Assembly (NCBI GenBank): GCA_963783785.1
Contig: CAWAOQ010000006.1
Location: 372,001 to 436,000, forward strand
Source: CADEEN01 sp963783785
GTDB taxonomy: Bacteria > Pseudomonadota > Gammaproteobacteria > Burkholderiales > Burkholderiaceae_C
Length of the DNA stretch: 64,000 nucleotides
Reading direction: 5' to 3'
Part shown: piece after piece, positions 37,031 through 47,631 of the stretch
Layout: every line of letters begins with the position of its first letter
Numbering within the stretch: position 1 is the first letter of the stretch
Notes under the pieces: generated by a model
What the model was told of the DNA's origin: nothing
The model's input: only the letters and a program-made list of their open reading frames with translations
Database searches by the model: none
Position numbers and translations under genes: made by a program

Positions 37031-38206
37031 ATGAACGGTTCCCCCGAACTGCGCCGGCGTGACGTGCTGCTCGCCGCACTCGCCTTGCTGGGTGGCTGCG
37101 GCGGCGTCGACAGCGGTGGCACCGGCACCGGCGCGTCGTCGACCTACGCCAGCGGCCCGATCACCGGCTTCGGTTCGATCATCGTCAACGGCGTGCGCTA
37201 CGACGACATTGGCGCCTCCATCGAAGACGACGATGGCCGCGTGCGTTCGCACGACGAATTGGGCCTGGGCATGCGCACCGAGGTGATCGCCTCGGCCATC
37301 ACGACCGCGGCCGGCGTGGCGAGCGCCACCGCATCGTCGATCCGCGTGCAAAGCGCGATCGTCGGTCCGCTCGAAGCCATCGACACCACGCAGGCGATGC
37401 TGACCGTGCTCGGCCAGACCGTCGCCGTGGTGGCGACAACATGGTTCGACAACTCGATCACGGGCGGCATCGCGAGCCTGACGCCCGGCGACATCCTCGA
37501 GGTGCATGCCGCACTCGACGTCGCCGCCGGACGCTACGTCGCTTCGCGGATCGAGCGCCGCGACAGCGTGAATGCCTACAAGCTGCGCGGTGCGGTCGGA
37601 TCGCTGTCGCTCGACGCCAGGACCATCACGCTGGGTGGGCTGACGATCGACTGGTCGGCCGTCGCTCCAGCCGATCCGCGCACCACCCTGGCGCCGGGTC
37701 GCCTCGTGCGGGTGACGCTGGCCATGACGCCGGTCGGCTGGCGTGTGGCGCGCCCCGCGTTGGCCGGCGCGCAGCCGATCCAGGAGGACCGCGAGTTCGC
37801 CGAGGTCGAGGGCCGCATCACCGCATTCACGTCGCCGACGAGTTTCGCGCTCGACGGACTGCCGGTCGATGCCTCGGGGGCGAATGTCCCCGCGGGGCTC
37901 GCACTCGGTGCGCAAGTCGAGGTCAAGGGCAGCCTGCGCGGCGGCGTTCTCGTGGCCAACCGCGTCGAACTGGAAGCCGAGGGCGGTGGCGCCGAGGGCT
38001 TCGAGCTGCATGGTGGCGTCGAGTCGGTCGATCCCGTGACGATGCGCTTCGTGGTGCGCGGCGTGACGGTGATGTGGGATCCCAACACCGACTTCGAGGG
38101 CGGCAGCGCGGCTGACATCAGGGTCGGGCGCGAAGTCGAGGTCAAGGGCCGGCTGTCGACCGACGGGTCGCAGATCGAAGCCACCTCGATCCACCTCGAA
38201 ACCTGA
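37031..38206 (+). CDS. DUF5666-domain lipoprotein
   Basis: A 391-residue protein with a lipoprotein signal (LAALALLGGCGG, lipobox LGGC). DUF5666-like beta repeats follow: ASGPITGFGSIIVNGVRY at the N-terminus, then EVEGRITAFTSPTSFALDG, LGAQVEVKGSLRGGVLVAN and VGREVEVKGRLSTDGSQIEA. The repeats look like small OB/beta-sandwich modules. The function is unknown. It is co-transcribed with DUF6502 and converges on trxB. Confidence 0.8.
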   Translation: MNGSPELRRRDVLLAALALLGGCGGVDSGGTGTGASSTYASGPITGFGSIIVNGVRYDDIGASIEDDDGRVRSHDELGLGMRTEVIASAITTAAGVASATASSIRVQSAIVGPLEAIDTTQAMLTVLGQTVAVVATTWFDNSITGGIASLTPGDILEVHAALDVAAGRYVASRIERRDSVNAYKLRGAVGSLSLDARTITLGGLTIDWSAVAPADPRTTLAPGRLVRVTLAMTPVGWRVARPALAGAQPIQEDREFAEVEGRITAFTSPTSFALDGLPVDASGANVPAGLALGAQVEVKGSLRGGVLVANRVELEAEGGGAEGFELHGGVESVDPVTMRFVVRGVTVMWDPNTDFEGGSAADIRVGREVEVKGRLSTDGSQIEATSIHLET

Positions 38207-38256
38207 CTCGCGAAACGCGCCGGGGCGTCACGCCCGGTGCAACTCGCGAATTGCAG

Positions 38257-39219
38257 TCAACCTGCTGCTCCAGGAAGCGCTGCGCATCCAGCGCGGCCAT
38301 GCAGCCGGTGCCGGCGCTGGTGATGGCCTGGCGGTAGACGTGGTCCTGCACGTCGCCGGCGGCGAACACGCCGGGCACGCTGGTCATCGTGGCCAGGCCG
38401 TTGAGGCCGCTGCGGGTGAGGATGTAGCCGTCCTTCATCTCGAGCTGGCCGTGGAAGATGTCGGTGTTGGGCTGGTGGCCGATGGCGATGAAGCAGCCCT
38501 TGACCGCGAGGTCGCGGTGGCTGCCGTCGCTGCATGCTCTTCAGGCGCACGCCGGTCACGCCCGCTGGCGTCGCCCAGCACCTCGTCGAGCGTCTGCCAG
38601 AGGTGCAACTCGCATCTTGCCCGCGGCCACCTTCTCCATCAGCTTGTCGACCAGGATCGCCTCGGCGCGGAAGTTGTCGCGCCGGTGCACCAGGTGCACC
38701 TTGCTGGCGATGTTGGACAGGTACAGCGCTTCCTCGACCGCGGTGTTGCCGCCGCCGACCACGCACACCTCCTGGCCCCGGTAGAAGAAGCCGTCGCAGG
38801 TGGCGCAGCCGCTGACGCCGCGGCCCATGAAGGCCTGCTCCGACGGCAGCCCCAGGTACTGGGCCGAGGCGCCGGTGGCGATGATCAGCGCGTCGCAGGT
38901 GTAGCTGCCGGCGTCGCCGGTCAGCGTGAACGGGCGCTGGCAGAGGTCGACCCGTGTGGATGTGGTCGAAGACGATCTGGGTGTTGAAGCGCTCGGCGTG
39001 CTGCCAGGAAGCGCTGCATCAGCTCCGGGCCCTGCACGCCGTGCACGTCGGCGGGCCAGTTGTCGACGTCGGTGGTGGTCATCAACTGGCCGCCCTGCGC
39101 CATGCCGGTGATCGAGCATCGGCTTGAGGTTGGCGCGCGCCGCGTAGACCGCGGCGGTGTAGCCGGCCGGGCCGGAGCCGAGGATCAGGACGCTTGGCGT
39201 GGGTGATCGACACCGTCAT
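38257..39219 (-). CDS. trxB: Thioredoxin reductase (multiple frame breaks)
   Basis: The start at 39219 reads MTVSITHAK and overlaps the dsbD stop (TGATG). TrxB text is recognisable across several frames: GMAQGGQLMTTTDVDNWPAD, the redox-active CATCDGFF, VVGGGNTAVEEALYLSNIA and GVFAAGDVQDHVYRQAITSA. At least six small shifts occur in 960 bases. The 3' end is uncertain: one frame stays open to 38142, but a TGA in another frame at 38257 fits the normal end after RFLEQQ. The enzyme passes NADPH electrons to thioredoxin, which can feed DsbD encoded upstream. Confidence 0.8.
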
Positions 39220-41072
39220 CACAGGCCCGCGACTGTCAGCGACGCGGCAAAGCGCTTGCGGCGGCAGCGAAACCGATCACGCGCGCTTCCGCGCGTTCGC
39301 GGCCGTCGTTGTCGAAGAACAGGATGCCGGGCGGGCCGAACAGGCCGAAGCGCTTCATCAGCGCCTTGTCGTCGGCGGTGTTGGCGGTGACGTCGGCCTG
39401 CAGCAGCAGCGCGCCGGCGATGCGCTCGCGCACCGGCGGGTCGCTGAAGGTCAGGTGTTCCATCTCCTTGCAGGAGACGCACCAGTCGGCATAGAAATCG
39501 AGCATCACCGGGCGTGCCCGCGGTCCTGCAGCGCCGCGTCGAGTTCGGCCACGTTGGGACACGCCGGAACTCGTGCGGCCGGCAGCGTCGCGGGGGCCGG
39601 CGCCATCACCGCCGCGTGCCAGGTGGCGCAGCGGCTGCAGCGGGACGCTCGCCGCCCGACAACGCGCCCACCACCTGGGTCGTGTCCGAGCACGGCGAGC
39701 ACCAGCGCCGCGCCACGCGCGAAGCGTTGCCGCCCCGACGCCGCGCTCGGCCAGGCGGTCGAACAGCTTCAGGTAGACCGCGCCGATCAGCAGCCCGGCA
39801 CCGATGGCGAGCATCAGCGCCCAGCCCGGCAGCACCGGCGACACCATCCACAGTGCCACCGCCAGCAGCATCACCCCGAAGAAGATCTTCACGCCCTCCA
39901 TCCAGGCGCCAGCCCGCGGCAGCAGCGAGCCGGCGGACAGACCGACCAGCAGCAACGGCACGCTCATGCCCATGGCCAGGCAGAACAGCGCCAAGCCGCC
40001 GATGCACCACGTCCTTGGTCTGGCTGATGAAGACCAGCGCACCGGCCAGCGGCGCCGCCACGCAGGGTCCGACGATCAGCGCCGACAGCCCACCCATCAC
40101 GAAGACGCCGGCGAAGCTGGCCGCCCGGCAGGCGGCCCGAGGTCTCGGCTGAGGCGACTCTGGATGAAGCCCGGCATCTGCAATTCGTAGACACCGAACA
40201 TCGACAGCGACAGCAGCCGCCAGCAGCAGACGCGAAGGCCCCCAGCACCCAGGGGTTCTGCAGCGCCGCGGCGAGGCCCTCGCCGAGCAGCCCGGCGACC
40301 ACGCCGAACGCGGTGTAGACCAGCGCCATGCCCAGCGAGTAGGCCAGTGCCAGCGTGAAGCCGCGTCGGCGCGACACCGGCGCACCCTGGCCGACGATGA
40401 TCGACGACAGGATCGGCACCATCGGCAGCACGCAGGGCGTGAAGGACAGCAGCAGCCCGGCGACGAGGAACACCGCGGCGATGGTCGAGCAGGCTTCCCG
40501 ACTTCAGCGCGGACTCCACGCGCGCCGCATCGGATGGCCGGCGGCGTCTCCTTGGCCATTGCAGCGACCGCCGAGGCGCTCGCCGCCTTCGCCCAGCCAG
40601 GCCGCGCTGCACGATCTGCCCGCCGCTCGACGCTGGCAGCCACGCTGGCCGTCTGTGGCGGGTAACACAGGCCCTCGTCGGCGCAGCCCTGGTAGCTCAC
40701 GCGCAGGCGGAAGTCGCGGTTCGCACTGGCCAGCGGCACGCGCAGCACCACCGCCCCCTCGAAGAACCTCGACATTCTTCTGGAAGTTGGTCGTCGAACT
40801 GGGTGCTGGCCCGCCGGGATGGTCACTGTGCCCAGCTGTGGCTCCCGTGCCGTCGAGTTCGACCGCGACGCGTTCGCGGTAAAGGTGGTATTTCGGCGCC
40901 ACGTCGATGCGCACTTCGATGGCCTGCGCGTCGAGCACGCGCGCCGCACCGCGAAAGGCCTGTGCTCGGGTCGAGGAAATCGGTCTCGGCGGCGCGACTC
41001 GCCAGCGCCCAGCAATGTCCCGGCCAAGGCCATGGCCAGGAGGCCGGCACAGGTTCGTCGCGTTGGCATCAT
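39219..41072 (-). CDS. dsbD: Thiol:disulfide interchange protein DsbD (multiple frame breaks)
   Basis: Total span 618 codons, normal for DsbD. N-terminal periplasmic domain (VAPKYHLYRERVAVEL, then Cys-containing LCYPPQT), central eight-helix domain (FTPCVLPMVPILSSIIVGQG, LSALIVGPCVAAPLAGAL) and C-terminal thioredoxin-like domain (MLDFYADWCVSCKEMEH). DsbD moves electrons from cytoplasmic thioredoxin to periplasmic reductants. The frame is broken at least six times, yet every motif survives, so this is most likely poor sequence. The start at 41072/41069 overlaps the apbE stop. Confidence 0.83.
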
Positions 41073-42079
41073 TGGTCTTCTCCGTAATCAAATCGCCGGC
41101 TCTGAGGCTGGTCCGGCTGAAAGAGGCGCAGCGCGGCATCGACAGCGAGGTAGGTGGCGCCCTGCGTGGCCAGGAACTCGAGCGCGCTGCTCACCCTTGA
41201 GCATCGCGATCGTGCTCAGTGCACCAGCTGCCGTGCAGGCCGGCGCAGTGACGCTGATCGAGGCCCACGAGGCCGCCGCCTGGCCGCACGAAGCTGCCCT
41301 CCCTCCCGCTTGGCGCGGCGGCACGCAGCTCGCCGGGTGCCCACAGCCCACCGGCCAGCCCGTGCGGGGGTCGAGGATGTGGCAATAGCGCCGGCCCTCG
41401 TGCTCGAAGAAGCGCTCGTAATCGCCACTGGTGGCCAGCGCCCCGGTGCTCATCTCGACGCTGGCGATCGTGTGGCCCTCGCCTTGCCGCGGGTGCTGGA
41501 TGCCGAAGCGCCAGGGTTGCCCATCGGCGCGCGGACCGACGACACGGATGTCGCCGCCGAGATTGACGAAGCCATGCTGCACGCCGGCGGCCCGCAGCAC
41601 TTCGGCAGCGCGGTCGGCCGCGTACTCCTTGCCGAAGCCACCGAAGTCGAGCTCCATGCCTGCGCGCGGCAGGCGGATGTGGTGCGCATGCCAGTGCACC
41701 TGCTGCCAGCCGATCAGCGGCAATAGCGCGTGCCAGCGCAGCCGGATCGGGCAAGCGCGCGGCGCGGAAGTCCCAGGCGCGGCGCAGCACGCCGGAGGTG
41801 ATGTCGAACAGACCGTCGCTGGCTTCATGCAGCACGCCTGCGAAGTCGAGCAAGGCCGCAGTTTCGTCGTCGACCGCGATCGTCTCGTCACGTCCTGCCG
41901 CCGCGTTGATGCGCGAGACGATGCTGTCGGCCCGATAGCGCGAGTACTTGACCTCGATGCGCCGCACTTCGTCGATCGCGCGCTGCGCTGCCGCAGCGAG
42001 CCAGGGATCATCCCCACCCTCCAGGCGCATGTCGCAGCGCGCTGGACATGGCCTGGAATTCGAAGCCGTAGGCATCCAT
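41069..42079 (-). CDS. apbE: FAD:protein FMN transferase ApbE (multiple frame breaks)
   Basis: About 337 codons. ApbE text recovered across frames: FEFQAMSS at the start, RIEVKYSRYRADSIVSRIN, ELDFGGFGKEYAADRAAEVL, GFVNLGGDIRVVG, STGALATSGDYERFF and HILDPRTGWPV. ApbE attaches FMN covalently to Thr/Ser of periplasmic or membrane redox proteins. No NqrBC/RnfG-type target is visible nearby, so its substrate may be encoded elsewhere or be a member of this operon. It overlaps dsbD by its stop. Confidence 0.82.
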
Positions 42080-42137
42080 CGGCCGCCAGCATAGACGGCG
42101 AGCGCCTTGTTTCGACCGTACTGGCCAGCTGCATCGC

Positions 42138-43290
42138 TCAGAATCTGGTGGCGAGGCCGAACTGCGCGAAGGTGGCATGGAACGGGTCGATGCCGGGTCG
42201 AGCCGCTGCCGCCGATGCGCCAGCTCGAGCGCTGCTCGTAATGCTCGGCCTTGAGGTCGGCCGACCAGTCTGGCGTCAACCTGATCGCCGAGCTTCAGAC
42301 CCAGCGTGACGCCGCCGAATGCCGACAGACGCTGGTCGGGCGAGATGTACTGCGGCGGGTTGGTGAAGTAGCCTGGCGGATAGGGCGCACCGACGTCGGG
42401 ATCGTAGACCGGGTCGTAGTAGAACCAGGCCGCGCTTTGCGAATACAGGCGCAGCGAGGGCGTCAGCGTGAACATCGCACTCACCGGCTGCACCCACTCG
42501 GCGCCGAGCGTGTGGGCCTGGATGCCGAAGTTGTCGCGGTAGTAGCGGTAGCTCGAGCGCAGCGTTGCGCCCGGGGCCTCGAAGTAGTGGTTCCAGCGCG
42601 CCAGCAGGATCGTCTGGTTCGCGCTGGCGCGGGCGGATGTCGGGTTCCTTGTACGGGTCGGAGTAGTAGCCGTGGCCGCGCGTTGTAGGTCGGCGTTGAC
42701 CTGGACCAGATCGATCGCGGTCAGCGCCTGGGTGACGCCGACCGGCGAACTCGGTGGTGCTGCCTCGTCTCATGCAGCGTGGCGTCGTTGGTCGGACCCG
42801 ATCTTGTCGCGACGACAAGCCGACCCCGATGTTCCAGGTGCGGTTGTTGTCCTCGCTGGAGAAGCTGGCTTCGAGCGACAGCGCCGTGCTGTCGTAGTCG
42901 TTCTCGCTTCGAGCGCGACAGGCCGACGGCATAGCTCGAGCGCTCGAAGTAGCGCGTGACCTTGACGTCGCCGGCGATAGCGCTTGTCGCTCATGCGCAT
43001 CGTCGCGCTCGAGATCGAGCGAGTGGTAGCGCGGCGTTGCGCCGGACACGCTGTCCGACACCAGCGATCCTTCGATCGCCCACTGCGGCGACAGCGGCGC
43101 CAGCACGTAGACCGACAGGCGCCTTGACCGTTGATGCGCTCCAGGCCGGGCTGCGAGTCCTGGTAGTGCAGGTACTTGAAGGCGATCTCGCCGTGCTCGG
43201 GCGCGCTGTCGGCGTGCGCGCCATCCACGCCGGGCAGCGCGAGCGCGGCAGCGATGATCGCGCCGGCCTTGTCGCCGCGGCCGCGGCCTG
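42138..43290 (-). CDS. DUF3570 outer-membrane-like protein (multiple frame breaks)
   Basis: A beta-rich protein recovered from several frames: EIAFKYLHYQDSQPGLERI, SPQWAIEGSLVSDSVSGATP, YFERSSYAVGLSRSENDYDS, NRTWNIGVGLSSDKIGSD, GHGYYSDPYKEPDIRP and a C-terminal Phe after FGLATR, typical of outer-membrane barrels. DUF3570 proteins are predicted barrels of unknown function, usually next to DUF4266, ApbE and TlpA, as here. The start codon is not certain; coding text begins about 43285. Confidence 0.75.
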
Positions 43291-43291
43291 G

Positions 43292-43525
43292 TCAGTTGCA
43301 GCCACAGCCGCCCCGCCCACGCCGTAGCCGCCCGAAGCGTTCTCCTTGCTGGCGTAGATGTGTTGCGTGAAGCGCTGGTCCAGCGGATCGGCGCCCATCG
43401 TCATCTCGGGCTTGGCGAGGTTGCCCTTTTCCCAGGGCTGGGGCGGGTTGAAGGCGCAGCCGCCCAGGGCGGCTGCAAGGCAGACTGCGGCCAGGGCGCA
43501 CAGTGAGCGGCGCGAGCAGCACCAT
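43292..43525 (-). CDS. DUF4266 lipoprotein (frame broken)
   Basis: A small lipoprotein of about 75 residues: signal CALAAVCLAAALGGC with lipobox, then FNPPQPWEKGNLAKPEMT, DPLDQRFTQHIYASKENASG and a Gly-rich Cys tail (GGGGCGCN-like). This C-terminal GGGCGCN ending is the DUF4266 hallmark. Two one-base shifts (just after the ATG at 43525 and near 43310) split it. The function is unknown; it is a constant partner of DUF3570. Confidence 0.75.
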   Translation of the reverse strand: MVLLAPLTVRPGRSLPCSRPGRLRLQPAPALGKGQPRQARDDDGRRSAGPALHATHLRQQGERFGRLRRGRGGCGCN

Positions 43526-43543
43526 CGAAGCTCCTGGCCGGCA

Positions 43544-44053
43544 TCACTTGGCGGCCAGGGCCAGCGCGATGCGGGCTTCGAGTTCCTTGCGGTCGTCGTC
43601 CTTGAAACCCTTGTGCACGGCGACGACTTTGCCGTCGCGACCGATCAGGTACGACGACGGCATGCCCTTGAAGTCGAAGCGCTTGGCACTGTCGCCCTTG
43701 GCGTCGAAGGCCAGGGTGAAGTGCGCCGGCACCTCGGCGAGGAACTTGTCGGCGTCGTCGCGCTTGGCGTCGAGGTTGATAGCCACGACTTCCAGCCCTT
43801 GCGCGCGGTACTTGGCCTGCAACTCGTTCATGAAGGGAAATGATTGCTTGCAAGGGCCGCACCACGAGGCCCAGAAGTCGACATAGACCACCTTGCCCTT
43901 CAGCGCGGCCAGGCTGACGGTGTCCTGCAAGCCGGGCAGGCTGAAGTCGGGCGCAGCCGACGCGGCCTCGACCGCGCGGGCAGACGGGGCGGCTAGGGTG
44001 GCCGCGCACAGCGCGGCAATGGGCAACAGGGCAACAAGGCGTCGGATGTTCAT
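43544..44053 (-). CDS. TlpA/ResA-type periplasmic thioredoxin
   Basis: A 169-residue protein with a Sec signal (MNIRRLVALLPIAALCAATL), then a thioredoxin fold: DFSLPGLQDTVSLAALKGKV, active site FWASWCGPCKQSFPF, and cis-Pro region FKGMPSSYLIGRDG. It probably reduces or oxidises disulfides in the periplasm with electrons from DsbD. The frame upstream of its ATG is open into the anchor-D protein with no stop between; the expected stop (TGA overlapping its ATG) is one frame away. Confidence 0.88.
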   Translation of the reverse strand: MNIRRLVALLPIAALCAATLAAPSARAVEAASAAPDFSLPGLQDTVSLAALKGKVVYVDFWASWCGPCKQSFPFMNELQAKYRAQGLEVVAINLDAKRDDADKFLAEVPAHFTLAFDAKGDSAKRFDFKGMPSSYLIGRDGKVVAVHKGFKDDDRKELEARIALALAAK

Positions 44054-47000
44054 GATTGACGTGAGGAAGTTGAGGGACGGAAAGGTGGCGAGACGGCGCC
44101 GCCAGAGCACAGCCGCGGCAAGTGCCGCGAGCAACCAGAGCGTCGGGTCGATCAGCGTGTCACCGCGGGCAATCGAGCAGCCACCCGCGCCGACATTGCT
44201 GATCGCCGGCGCGGCGTTGCCGCCGATCGATGCCGGGCGCTCGCGCAGCGCCTGCAGGTTGACCTGCAGCGGCGCGGCGGACGCGTTGGTGTCGATCTCG
44301 ACCAGGCCGGTCTCGATGCCTGTGACATCGTTCGACCAGCCGATGGCCACCGCACAGGTCTGGCCCGGCAGCAGATCGAACGGCGCCGCGGGACAGCCAT
44401 TTGCAGCGGCTGCGGCGAGCGTGAACGAGCCGGCGGCGACGCGCACTGCGGCCACGCGCAAAACGGCGTTGCCGGTGCTTTGCAGTGTCAGCGTCTGCAC
44501 GTCGGCAGCGGCCGTGGCAGGCACGATGAAGTTCAGTGCGCCGGGCACGATATTGACCGCGGGCAGCGCCAACGCAGTGCCGTTGCCGCTCAGCGCGACA
44601 TCGGGCGGATTGGTGCCCGAGGACTGCACCTGCAACGTGGCGCTGCGCGCCCGCCCGCACCTGGCTGAAAGGCCAGTGCGATGGTGCAGCTCGCGCCCTG
44701 CGCCAGCGACGTGTTGACGGCGCAGCTGCTGCCGCCGCCGACCGAGAAGTCGCCCGCGTGGGTGCCAGCCAGCGCGATCTGCTGCAGGGTGACCGTGCCC
44801 GGCCCCTGATTGGCAACTGTCAGCAGGCGCACCGTCGGGCTGGCGCCGACAACGGCGTCACCGAAGTCGAGTGCGGTTGCGGCGGGCGTCCAGGCCAGCA
44901 CCGGCGACGCGGCAACACCACTGCCCGACAGACCACGGCGTGTGGGCGAGCCGGCGGCGGTGGAAGCCACGCTGACACTGCCGCTTGCATTGCCGATCGC
45001 CGTCGGCGTGAAGGTCACCGACAGCGCACACGATGCACCTGCAGCCAAGCTGGCGCCGCAGTTGTGCGCCACACCGAAGCCGGCGCTGGCACTGATGCCG
45101 TTGATGCCAGCGCACCCGATCCTGTATTCGAGAGCACCACGCTGCGCGCGCTCGACGTGACGCCGACGGTCTGATTGCCGAAGGCCAATGAGCCCGGCGC
45201 CAGGGCGACCGAGGGCGCCGGCACCGCTGAACCGCTGCCGCCAAGCCAAGCACTGCAGCGCCGTTGCTGGCGTCCGACGACAGCGTCAGCGTCGCGCTGC
45301 GCGTTCCAGTCGCCGCCGGTGTGAAGCTGAAGCTGAGCGTGCAACTCGCGCCAGCGGCCAGCGTGCCGCCAGGATTGCAGGTGCCCCCGCGCGCAAAGTC
45401 GGAGCCGGCCGTGCCGGTCAGTGTGAATGCACCGAAGGTCAGCGTGGCGGCGCCACTGTTGCTGACAGAGATGCTCTGCGCAGCGCTGGTCGTCCCCACT
45501 ACCTGCGAGGCAAAGGTCAATGTCGACGCGTTGAGCGAAATCGCCGGCTGCGGTGCCACGGTGCCATTGCAGTTGAGCGCCACGCTGCTCGGCGAGCCGG
45601 TGGCGTTGTGGGCGATCGTCAAGCTGGCGCTGCGGGTGCCGATGACCGCCGGTGTGAAGGTCAGCTTGATCGCGCACGAGGCGCCGGCCGCCACGCTGCC
45701 ACCAGCCACGCAGGTCGAGCCACCGGCGATCTGGAATTCGGCGGCCTGCGCACCGCCGATCGTGAGGGCACTGATGGCGAGTGGCGCGTTGCCGGTATTG
45801 CTGACGGTGACCGTCTGCGCCGTCGACGGGGTGTTCACGGTCTGTGTGAAGTTCAACGTCGTCGGCGAAACGCCGATCACCGGCGTCAGCGCCACGCCGC
45901 TGCCCGACAGGCTCGTGCTGCTGGAGCCGCCTTGCGCGTTGTGCGTGACCATCAGCGTCGCGCTGCGCGTGCCCGCAGTCGACGGCGCGAAGTTCAGGTC
46001 GATGCTGCAACTCGCACCGGCGGCGACCGTGCCGCCGGCGACGCAGCTGCCGCCGCTGATCACGAACTCGCCGCTGCCGGTGGCAAGCGTGCCGATCGTG
46101 AGTGCCGCCGTCCCGGTGTTGGCCAGCGTCGCGGTCTGCGCCGTGCTGGTCGTGCCGACGTTGGTGCTGCCGAACGACAGCGATGCCGTCAGCGACGCCA
46201 CGGGCGCGGCCGCCGCCGTGGCGTTGCCGGCAAGGCTCACGCTGCCCGGACTGCCGGCGGCGTTGTGGCTGATCGTCAACGCACCGCTGCGCGTGCCGAT
46301 GCTGCCCGCCGACGGCTTGAACGCCACCGAAACCGTGCAACTCGAACCCGCCGCGACGCTGCCACCGCCGGCGCAGGTGCCGCCAGCGACGACGTAATCG
46401 CTACTGTTGGTGAGCGTGATGCCCGAGATCGACAGCGAAGCGTTGCCAGTATTGGCGACATTGACGTTCTGCGCTGCGCTGGTCGTGCCGATCGACGTGT
46501 TCGCGAACGTCAGCGCGCTCGGCGTGATGCTCGCCAGTGGCGCAGCAGTGGACGTGCCGCTGCCGCTGAGCGCGATCGTGATCGGCGCGCGCGTATTGTT
46601 GTGCGCGATGCTCAGCGTGCCGGTGCGGCTGCCGGCGGTCGTCGGCATGAAAACGAGCTGCACCGTGCAACTGGTACCGGTCGCCACGACGGTGCCGCAG
46701 GTGCCGCCCGAGCGCGCGAAGTCGCCGGTCGTCCCGATCATCATCGCACTGATGGCGCTGCCGGTCTTCAGGCTGGCGTAGACCGTCACCGTCTGCGCCG
46801 CCGAGGTGCCACCGACGGCCGTCGAGGCGAAGGCCAGCACCGACGGCGTGTTGCCCAGGTACGCCGCCACGTCGGCGAGTTCCGGGCCGCCGGCAGGAAA
46901 TGCGGCCCGCAGCTTGTTCATCTCGCCGACGCTGCCGATCGCGGCATCGATGACTGCGCGGGCGTTGCGACCGTTGTAGATCTTCTTCGCGTTGCTCGTC

Positions 47001-47155
47001 AGCGGCGTCGTGCCGTGACAGTTCGCGTCGGCACAGTTCGTGGCAAAGGCGGTCTTGCCACTGGCCGGATCGTCGGCAAGCGCCGCAAACGGGGCCAGGG
47101 CCGCAAGCAGTGCAGTGGCGATCCAGCGCCGAAGCAGGGGCATCGTCATCGTCAT
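44050..47155 (-). CDS. Choice-of-anchor-D repeat protein with heme-like motif and JDVT-CTERM-like tail
   Basis: About 1035 codons. Order: Sec signal; cytochrome-like segment with CADANCHGTTP (a CX4CH heme-like motif); seven to eight HYDIN/ASPM-type Ig-like repeats of about 100 residues (recurrent GTRSATLTISHNA-like strands and AGASCT turns); then a C-terminal sorting signal GGCSIARGDT, DPTLWLLAALAAAVLW and RRR. That tail fits the JDVT-CTERM class processed by a glutamic intramembrane protease, one of which is encoded next door. Shifts near 45245, 45135 and 44650 break the frame. It is likely exported and anchored or released at the cell surface. Confidence 0.8.
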
Positions 47156-47181
47156 GGTGCGCGTCGAGTCGATCCGGTGAG

Positions 47182-47625
47182 TCAAGGCCAGAGCATCCAG
47201 CCGGCGTTGAACAACGCATGCAACGCGATGCATGGCGCGATGCGGCGCTGACGCTGGTACAGAGCGCCGATCACCAGCGCCGGCAGCAGCGTCAGCGCGG
47301 CGAGCGCATCGGCGCGGTGAGCCACATGAGCAGCCGCGAAGGCGATCGCCGTCACCAGGTTGGCGCCCCACAGCCCCGGCAATCCGAGGGCCGATGCGCG
47401 TTGCAACATCGCCTCGTGCAAACCGGCGCGAAACACGACTTCCTCGAGTGCCGGCGCGAACAACAGCAGCCAGAGCACCTGAGCCGCGGGCAGCGGCGCG
47501 GACACCGCCAAGGCCACCGCAAAGGCGACGGCAGCCACCAAGGCCGCGACGGTCGCGACGGATGCACCGCCTGAGTGGCGCCACCTGCCGACATCGGCCT
47601 GGGAAATCGAATGGATCACCGTCAT
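47182..47625 (-). CDS. CPBP-family glutamic intramembrane protease (MrtJ-like)
   Basis: A protein of about 147 residues with four or more hydrophobic segments and the CPBP/ABI motif set: ALEEVVFRAG (EExxxR), AFAAAHVAH (FxxxH) and LHALFNAGW (HxxxN). Its size is close to the small glutamic proteases paired with JDVT-CTERM proteins. It is the first gene of the operon, 26 bases before the anchor-D gene that carries such a tail. The start at 47625 follows the operator directly; a start at 47649 would overlap it. Confidence 0.75.
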   Translation of the reverse strand: MTVIHSISQADVGRWRHSGGASVATVAALVAAVAFAVALAVSAPLPAAQVLWLLLFAPALEEVVFRAGLHEAMLQRASALGLPGLWGANLVTAIAFAAAHVAHRADALAALTLLPALVIGALYQRQRRIAPCIALHALFNAGWMLWP

Positions 47626-47631
47626 CCTATG

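Noticed and set aside
38257..43525. True pseudogene island
   Set aside because: Active-site motifs (CATC, WCVSCK, ApbE and DUF4266 signatures) are all intact and spacing is preserved. Local sequence error explains the data better.
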